Positions 41,242 through 46,382 of a DNA stretch of 46,382 nt are shown here, piece after piece (position 1 is the first letter of the stretch; each line of letters begins with the position of its first letter). The notes beneath the pieces were generated by a model. That model saw nothing but the letters and a program-made list of their open reading frames with translations, did no database searches and had not been told where the DNA came from. The DNA is taken from NCBI GenBank assembly GCA_015057615.1, contig SVEA01000060.1, positions 1-46,382 on the forward strand, in the 5' to 3' direction. Source of the stretch: Lachnospiraceae bacterium. GTDB lineage: Bacteria > Bacillota > Clostridia > Lachnospirales > Lachnospiraceae. The translations under genes and the position numbers were made by a program.

Positions 41242-43320
41242 ATGAAGTATAAGGTATTATTCCAAAAGGAAAATGAAGAGATAAGAGAGAGATATCAACT
41301 TGCGATGGAACGGATCGGCGTGATGGAACAGGAGAAGACGGTCAAGGAGCCTTACAGTGATTATTTCCATAGGGAAGCATCCTTTGTCATGCTCATAAAG
41401 AGTATCGTGCAGATGGTGGAAGAGGAGCACTTGTCTACATATACGCTAAATGAATTACAATCCATTAACCGGTCCCTATATGAGGATCTTATTGGAGATA
41501 ATTATGAAGTCAGTTATACCAATCCGGCTTATGCCTGTGAGAAGCTGGGGAAGAAATATGGAAAGCTGCTTTCTTTTTTGACGGCGGAGTTGCGGAGTTT
41601 GATCGTATATGCCTATGAAAACAGGCTGTATGAGCTGACCATCTATTTGGAGCTGCTGATTGAAGTTTATAACTATTTTGAGAGGGAGGATGAATTTACT
41701 TACAAGGATGTAAAGCGGGTAATCTATGCATTTATGAGCGATTACTGCGATATCCTTGTGGAGTATCGTACCAGAGAGCTTCTGGATACCAACCTTTCCT
41801 ATATAACGGATATCATAATGGAATCAGATCTGTCGGATATCCGCTATCTCTATAAGTTTGGAGACTATATTACGGAAAATGAAATTAAGACAGCAGAGTA
41901 TATGAATTCCTTATCGGAAAAGCAGGTTCAGGCAATGGCGGATACCTTCACGGAAGGATACCGGCTGGGCTTTATCGCGAATCGTTTGGATCTTAGCAAA
42001 AAATCCATAGTAAATATTCGCTATCAGATCGGCTTTGAGCGGATGGTACGCTATGCTATCCAGAACTTCCGGAAATTAGGGCTGGAGCCTACGATCTACC
42101 GGGCGGCTTATAATGCTGTGAATAAGAGGCAGCATCTAAAGATCGGCTGCCACGGAACCAGTCCGAGCAGGCAGTATGAGTTTGACCATCGTTTTGATAT
42201 CGGCATCTTCTATGATAAAGCATTCCAGGTCCGCCAGTTAAAATGCCTGCAGGAATCCTATGAGAAATATAAGGAGCAGGGAGCTGCCTTCGCAGGTCCG
42301 TCCCTGATCGAGGTGTTCGGAGAGGAGATATTTATACCGGAGGACAAGAAGGAAGCGATCCGGCTGGATAAACGCCAGCAGAAATTATATGTGGATTGTA
42401 CGAACAAGGGTGCGCTGCTTTCCATGGAATATTTGAAGCTGGAGGAAACCTCCTTTACGATCATTGCCTATCCGATACCGGAGATCGGGAAGGATTATGA
42501 GGCGATTTTTACCGAGACGGTGAAGGTGAATACGCTGGACAGTGCCCTATATCAGAAAATACAGCAGAAAATCATTGATACCCTGGACCAGGGCGACTAT
42601 GTTCGGGTTCTCGGCGCAGGAAAGAATCATACCGATATGAAAGTGAAGCTTTATTCCCTTTTGGATCCGGCGAAGGAAACCATTTTCGAAAACTGCGTTG
42701 CGGATGTGAATATACCGGTCGGCGAGGTATTTACCTCTCCGGTATTAAAAGGTACGGAGGGTGTATTGCATGCGTCGAAGGTTTATCTAAATGATCTGGA
42801 ATATCGGGAGCTTAACCTTGTCTTTAAGGATGGGGTCATCACAGAATATACCTGCGGTAATTTTACAGAGGAAAGCAAAAACAAGAGCTTTGTGAAAGAA
42901 AATCTACTATTCGGCCACGATTCTCTTCCGCTTGGTGAATTCGCGATCGGAACGAATACAACGGCCTATATGATGGGAAAGAAATATGATATCGCACCCC
43001 GTCTGCCGATTCTGATTGCAGAGAAGACCGGTCCACATTTTGCTATCGGCGATACCTGCTACAAGCATAGTGAGGAAACTATGACCTATAATCCGGACGG
43101 GAAAGCAATCGTTGCCCGGGACAATGAGGTGTCTCTGCTTCGTAAAACCGATCTCGCGAAGGCGTATTTTAACTGCCATACGGATATCACATTACCTTAT
43201 GATGAACTGAAGGCGATCACCGTTTACTGTAAAGACGGAACTTCTATTCCGATTATAGAAAACGGCAGATTTGTACTGGAAGGCACCGAAGAGCTTAATA
43301 AAGCGTTCGATGAAAATTGA
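41242..43320 (+). CDS. M29-family aminopeptidase with long N-terminal extension
   Basis: The 692-residue protein has a C-terminal half carrying the M29 metallopeptidase ligands: Glu495 in GEVFTSP, Glu566 in LGEFAIG, His599 in EKTGPHFAIG, and His646 and Asp648 in CHTD. M29 enzymes are about 410 residues, so roughly the first 300 residues are an extra, helix-rich, Tyr- and Glu-rich region with no recognised domain. GGTGGAGGG precedes the ATG. The stop codon TGA is formed by the junction with MITE B2: its T belongs to the target duplication and GA to the element, so the original C-terminus may have been different. Confidence 0.85.
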   Translation: MKYKVLFQKENEEIRERYQLAMERIGVMEQEKTVKEPYSDYFHREASFVMLIKSIVQMVEEEHLSTYTLNELQSINRSLYEDLIGDNYEVSYTNPAYACEKLGKKYGKLLSFLTAELRSLIVYAYENRLYELTIYLELLIEVYNYFEREDEFTYKDVKRVIYAFMSDYCDILVEYRTRELLDTNLSYITDIIMESDLSDIRYLYKFGDYITENEIKTAEYMNSLSEKQVQAMADTFTEGYRLGFIANRLDLSKKSIVNIRYQIGFERMVRYAIQNFRKLGLEPTIYRAAYNAVNKRQHLKIGCHGTSPSRQYEFDHRFDIGIFYDKAFQVRQLKCLQESYEKYKEQGAAFAGPSLIEVFGEEIFIPEDKKEAIRLDKRQQKLYVDCTNKGALLSMEYLKLEETSFTIIAYPIPEIGKDYEAIFTETVKVNTLDSALYQKIQQKIIDTLDQGDYVRVLGAGKNHTDMKVKLYSLLDPAKETIFENCVADVNIPVGEVFTSPVLKGTEGVLHASKVYLNDLEYRELNLVFKDGVITEYTCGNFTEESKNKSFVKENLLFGHDSLPLGEFAIGTNTTAYMMGKKYDIAPRLPILIAEKTGPHFAIGDTCYKHSEETMTYNPDGKAIVARDNEVSLLRKTDLAKAYFNCHTDITLPYDELKAITVYCKDGTSIPIIENGRFVLEGTEELNKAFDEN

Positions 43321-43617
43321 TTTGCGTATCAAAAGCCGGTTTATAAAACAAACTTCATCATTTGCACAATTTATGTATTAGTAATATGAAACAAATTTTA
43401 TTCGCAGCACATGGTCTCATAAAGCACTGCATAAAACGCAGTACTTGGATTGAAGTACGTAATGGTACATAAGACCACAAAATACGTGGTCTAAGTTCCA
43501 ACGACTTCAAACAGTTGCGCATTAAAACATGTTTCATATTACTAATGTTTTTCCTTGCTTTGTGCAAATTGAAGAAGACAATTTGTTAAGAAGGCTTTTG
43601 ACACTCGTATCAAAATT
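43313..43617. mobile_element. MITE family B copy 2 with 6-bp target duplication
   Basis: The element is 43319-43611 (293 bp), starting GATTTGCGTATCAAAAGCC and ending GGCTTTTGACACTCGTATC. The exact 6-bp direct repeat AAAATT flanks it (43313-43318, 43612-43617). It contains the small hairpin ACTGC/GCAGT and the apical GGTACATAAG hairpin (43449-43512). The left junction creates the stop codon of the peptidase gene and the right junction is 24 bp before the ABC ATPase gene. Confidence 0.92.
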
Positions 43618-43640
43618 AAAGAAGGGCGAAGCGGAAAACT

Positions 43641-44354
43641 ATGTTAACGATATCAAATTTTTCGAAAAGTTATCAAAGGAATAAGAAAGCAGTTGATTGT
43701 CTGAATATGGAAGTCGTAGCAGGGGATATCTTTGGATTTATCGGACACAATGGAGCTGGCAAGACAACAACGATTCGTGCAATTGTAGGAGTCTTAGAGT
43801 TTGAGGAAGGGGATATCTTCGTCGACGGCATCTCCATTCAGAAGGATCCAGTAGCATGTAAGAAGCGTATCGCTTATATTCCGGATAATCCGGATTTATA
43901 TGAGCATCTGACTGGAATTCAGTATCTGAATTTTATCAGTGATATCTATGAAGTGAATTCGGGTGATCGGGAGACCTTGACGAAGGAATACGCGGATGCG
44001 TTTGAATTGACGGATAATCTGGGAGATTCTATTGCCTCCTATTCCCACGGCATGAAGCAGAAGCTTGCGATCATTGCAGCTTTGATCCACAGGCCAAAGC
44101 TTCTTGTGCTGGATGAACCGTTTGTCGGACTGGATCCGAAAGCCTCCCATACGCTGAAGACGATTATGGCGGACCTGTGTAAGGAGGGAAGCGCAATCTT
44201 TTTCTCGACCCATGTGCTTGAGGTTGCGGAAAAGCTATGCAATAAGATTGCAATCATTAAGAATGGAAAATTGGTTGCCTGTGGAACGACCGAAGAGGTC
44301 AAGGGTAATTATAGCCTCGAGGACGTATTCTTAGAGCTGACGGATAAGGATTGA
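43641..44354 (+). CDS. ABC transporter ATP-binding protein
   Basis: The 237-residue ATPase has Walker A GHNGAGKTT near residue 34, signature YSHGMKQ, Walker B LLVLDEPFVGLDP and a switch His (STHVLEV). The ABC-2 exporter type of ATPase fits the membrane protein encoded next, so the pair should form an exporter of unknown substrate. A weak site (GAAGGGCGAAGCGG) precedes the ATG. Its stop codon lies within a short repeat at 44351-44384. Confidence 0.92.
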   Translation: MLTISNFSKSYQRNKKAVDCLNMEVVAGDIFGFIGHNGAGKTTTIRAIVGVLEFEEGDIFVDGISIQKDPVACKKRIAYIPDNPDLYEHLTGIQYLNFISDIYEVNSGDRETLTKEYADAFELTDNLGDSIASYSHGMKQKLAIIAALIHRPKLLVLDEPFVGLDPKASHTLKTIMADLCKEGSAIFFSTHVLEVAEKLCNKIAIIKNGKLVACGTTEEVKGNYSLEDVFLELTDKD

Positions 44355-44384
44355 TTTGAGTGTTATAAGTCAATCAAAACAATG
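44351..44384. repeat. 34-bp dispersed repeat, copy 2
   Basis: TTGATTTGAGTGTTATAAG followed by a TCAATC half and AAAACAATG matches 5680-5714. Its start overlaps the stop codon of the ATPase gene (TGA at 44352-44354). Confidence 0.6.
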
Positions 44385-44423
44385 AATAAAATGCCGCTGT
44401 TGGCGGCAGAATGCGAGGGAAGT

Positions 44424-46034
44424 ATGAAGAAAGTAATTTCTCTGGTTCGTATTCAAATCGCGGCTGTCCTTACCGATATGCTTGCGCTAGGGAATAGCCG
44501 TAATAAAAAATCGAAGGCAGTCGGATACGGAAGATTAAGTATATTTATCATCCTGATGAGCTTCGTCTCCTTTTTATATTGTACGATGATAGCGGGCGGA
44601 CTTAAAATGTTTGACAGTCTGGAGCTGCTTCTTCCTCTTATGATGGCAGTTACCAGCACGGTATCGCTTATGACAACGATCTTTAAGGTAAAAGGAACTA
44701 TCTTTGGCTTTCGGGATTATGATCTGGTGATGTCGTTACCGGTAAGTACCCGAGAAATTGTGGCCAGCCGGGTAAGCCTTCTGTATGTAGTGAATATGGT
44801 ATTTACAGCGATCATCATGATTCCGGCGATGGTGGTCTATGGGTTGATGGCAGACCCTAGTATCCTATTTTTTATAAATAGTATCATTTCCTTGTTCTTT
44901 ATACCGATGGTACCGATTATTCTGGCATCCATTCTGGGAACGGTTATTGCCTATGCGGCATCCCGGTTTCGTCACACGAACCTGCTTAATATCCTGTTTT
45001 CCATCATGATCTTTGTCGGCATCATGGTATTCTCCTTAGGCATGGGGGATTCCGGACAGGAGCTTGTGAATTTCAGCCGTACGATGACGCAGAAGGTCAA
45101 TACCATGTACCCGCTCGCAGGTCTTTATACGAATGCCGTAATTCGGAAAGATATGGTGTCCCTTCTTGGCTTTATCGGAATCTCGCTGCTTGCATTCTTT
45201 CTCTATTCCTTCCTGATCGGGAGGTGTTTTAAATGGATGAATTCGAAAATGCTAGTTGGGGCGTCAAGAACAAAATTTGTTATGGGGGATCTTAAGGCAT
45301 GTTCCCCTTTTTCTGCACTCTATCATAAGGAGATCAAACGCTTCTTTGCGACTCCGGTTTATATGCTGAATACCGGCTTTGGCGTGGTCCTGCTGACCAT
45401 TGGTACGATCGTGTTAATATTTATGAAGAGTCCTCTGGCAGAACTGTTCCATCTTAAGCTGGATATGAAACAGATGCTTGCCTCTCCACAGTTTGGGGAA
45501 GCATTCGGCGGATATGGACCGCTTATGGTATCTTTTTTCATATATATGAGCAGTACTACCATGGCATCTATTTCCTTGGAGGGGAAGAATCTCTGGATAC
45601 TGAAATCCCTGCCGGTACCGGCAAAAACGATATTTCTTGCAAAGATTGCGGTGAATCTAACGATACTGGCTCCGGTGCTGCTGGATGTTATCCTGATTGG
45701 TATGGTACTTCAGGTTCCCTTTTACCAAGGAATCGTTCTTCTTCTGACCGTGGTGGTTTGTGCGTTTTTTGTTTCTATCTTTGGATTATTAATAAACTTA
45801 AGATTCCCGAATTTTAATTGGACCTCGGAAACAATCGCAGTAAAGCAAAGTGCTGCTTCGGTGGTATGCGTATTTACCGGAATGGGAGTAATTGCGTTAC
45901 AATATCTCCTGCTGTTTCTTCAGCTTGACATAACACTTACCTATCTTGTATATATTGGAATCATGGGGATTGCGGATGCCGTTTTATACCGGATTCTTCT
46001 ATCTTACGGGTCCAAGCGGTTCTGCGAGTTATAA
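44424..46034 (+). CDS. ABC transporter permease, ABC-2-like
   Basis: The 536-residue membrane protein has about twelve hydrophobic segments. It resembles putative ABC exporter permeases paired with stand-alone ATPases. It likely forms the membrane part of the transporter with 43641-44354. The ATG at 44424 has GAGGGA just upstream; an in-frame ATG at 44382 has no ribosome site and falls inside the short repeat. It is followed by a strong terminator. Confidence 0.85.
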   Translation: MKKVISLVRIQIAAVLTDMLALGNSRNKKSKAVGYGRLSIFIILMSFVSFLYCTMIAGGLKMFDSLELLLPLMMAVTSTVSLMTTIFKVKGTIFGFRDYDLVMSLPVSTREIVASRVSLLYVVNMVFTAIIMIPAMVVYGLMADPSILFFINSIISLFFIPMVPIILASILGTVIAYAASRFRHTNLLNILFSIMIFVGIMVFSLGMGDSGQELVNFSRTMTQKVNTMYPLAGLYTNAVIRKDMVSLLGFIGISLLAFFLYSFLIGRCFKWMNSKMLVGASRTKFVMGDLKACSPFSALYHKEIKRFFATPVYMLNTGFGVVLLTIGTIVLIFMKSPLAELFHLKLDMKQMLASPQFGEAFGGYGPLMVSFFIYMSSTTMASISLEGKNLWILKSLPVPAKTIFLAKIAVNLTILAPVLLDVILIGMVLQVPFYQGIVLLLTVVVCAFFVSIFGLLINLRFPNFNWTSETIAVKQSAASVVCVFTGMGVIALQYLLLFLQLDITLTYLVYIGIMGIADAVLYRILLSYGSKRFCEL

Positions 46035-46075
46035 AGATGTCTGTTAATGAAGGAATGACATAAGAGGTAAAGGAT

Positions 46076-46126
46076 AAAAACGAATATTACAAGATGATTG
46101 CCCCTCTTGTAGTATTCGTTTTTTAT
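46076..46126 (+). terminator. Long rho-independent terminator after the ABC pair
   Basis: ACGAATATTACAAGA pairs with TCTTGTAGTATTCGT around a 10-base loop. T residues follow on the plus strand and A residues precede it, so it can work in both directions. Confidence 0.88.
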
Positions 46127-46149
46127 CGTATAGGAGTGTGTCCTATACG
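46127..46149. repeat. Small perfect hairpin
   Basis: CGTATAGGA pairs with TCCTATACG around GTGTG. It lies directly behind the terminator and is followed by a run of A. Confidence 0.6.
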
Positions 46150-46215
46150 GCAAAAAAAGCTCCGCTAAGGGCGCGTAGGGTATTTATCTGTCTGCGGCAG
46201 AACGCGCTCGGCGCG

Positions 46216-46243
46216 AGAGTTTGCCAAGGCAAACTCTTTTTTA
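46216..46243 (+). terminator. Second rho-independent terminator
   Basis: AGAGTTTGCC pairs perfectly with GGCAAACTCT around AA, followed by T residues. No gene is visible between it and the previous terminator. Confidence 0.75.
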
Positions 46244-46284
46244 CTTTATAGGAAAATGCTCCATTCACCGTAACCCATAATTAT

Positions 46285-46310
46285 AAGCGCCTGCACAGGT
46301 GCAGGCGCTT
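46285..46310 (-). terminator. Strong G+C-rich hairpin, probable terminator of the edge gene
   Basis: AAGCGCCTGCAC and its exact complement form a 26-base palindrome. It lies 18 bp beyond the stop codon of the minus-strand gene at the window edge. The T-run on the minus strand is weak. Confidence 0.6.
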
Positions 46311-46328
46311 GAAGTAGACGATGGCAGA

Positions 46329-46382
46329 TTAGAAGATATAAAAGCCTTCTTCTCCGATATCGTCATCAAGGTCATCGTCTTC
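46329..46382 (-). CDS. C-terminal end of an acidic protein (partial)
   Basis: The last 17 codons and TAA stop of a gene running out of the window. The visible tail is EDDDLDDDIGEEGFYIF. Such Asp/Glu-rich tails occur in small clostridial proteins, but the family cannot be named from this fragment. A following hairpin at 46285-46310 supports a real gene end. Confidence 0.6.
   Translation of the reverse strand, partial: EDDDLDDDIGEEGFYIF

Noticed and set aside
1-46382. CRISPR array from repeated blocks
   Set aside because: Repeats are long, palindromic and far apart; no short regularly spaced repeats and no cas genes.

Overview
The window reads as chromosome of a low-to-mid G+C Gram-positive anaerobe of the Lachnospiraceae / Clostridium cluster XIVa type. 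The grounds are AGGAGG-type ribosome binding sites, the gene order hprK - ROK kinase - murB - rapZ - whiA - HPr-like - (dnaE - pfkA), a clostridial V-type ATPase operon, a hydrogenase-like iron-sulfur protein, a hemerythrin and a VanZ-like protein. The species cannot be named from the sequence alone. No rRNA, tRNA, CRISPR array, prophage or transposase gene was seen.

Layout. 1-5627 (+): HPr kinase, ROK sugar kinase, MurB, RapZ, WhiA and a Crh-like HPr with Glu at position 15, linking carbon-state sensing to cell-wall synthesis and division. 6193-12613 (+): a CUT1 sugar ABC importer (lipoprotein plus two permeases) followed by its YesM/LytS-type kinase and AraC-type regulator. 12960-14387: a membrane-anchored polysaccharide-deacetylase-like protein. 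15072-21378 (+): DnaE, 6-phosphofructokinase and an ABC exporter. 21983-23492: an ECF sigma factor and its probable membrane anti-sigma factor. 23868-27622: a small acidic membrane protein (-), a DUF1622 membrane protein and a large secreted surface protein. 28125: hemerythrin. 28805-38993 (-): a hydrogenase-like protein and a complete nine-subunit V-type ATPase operon (G/H-C-I-K-F-E-A-B-D). 39500-46034 (+): VanZ-like protein, small membrane protein, HD hydrolase, an M29 aminopeptidase with a large N-terminal extension, and an ABC-2 type transporter pair. A minus-strand gene is cut by the right edge.

The most unusual content is between the genes. Nearly every large gap is filled by palindromic repeats. 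Family A (about 200 bp, ends GTTACTGTTCAC) has 8-bp target duplications and family B (about 295 bp, ends GAT...AAAAGCC) has 6-bp target duplications, so both look like non-autonomous MITE-type transposable elements. Families A and B and a third palindrome (D) differ in their ends but share one apical motif: an invariant GGTAC/GTACC helix with conserved flanking loops, set between two helices whose sequences differ from copy to copy while pairing is kept. Seven copies occur in 46 kb. Further families are a 152-bp hairpin (C), a short hairpin block found next to ribosome binding sites (E), and 34-bp and 97-bp repeats. Element ends also form a stop codon and outward -35 boxes.
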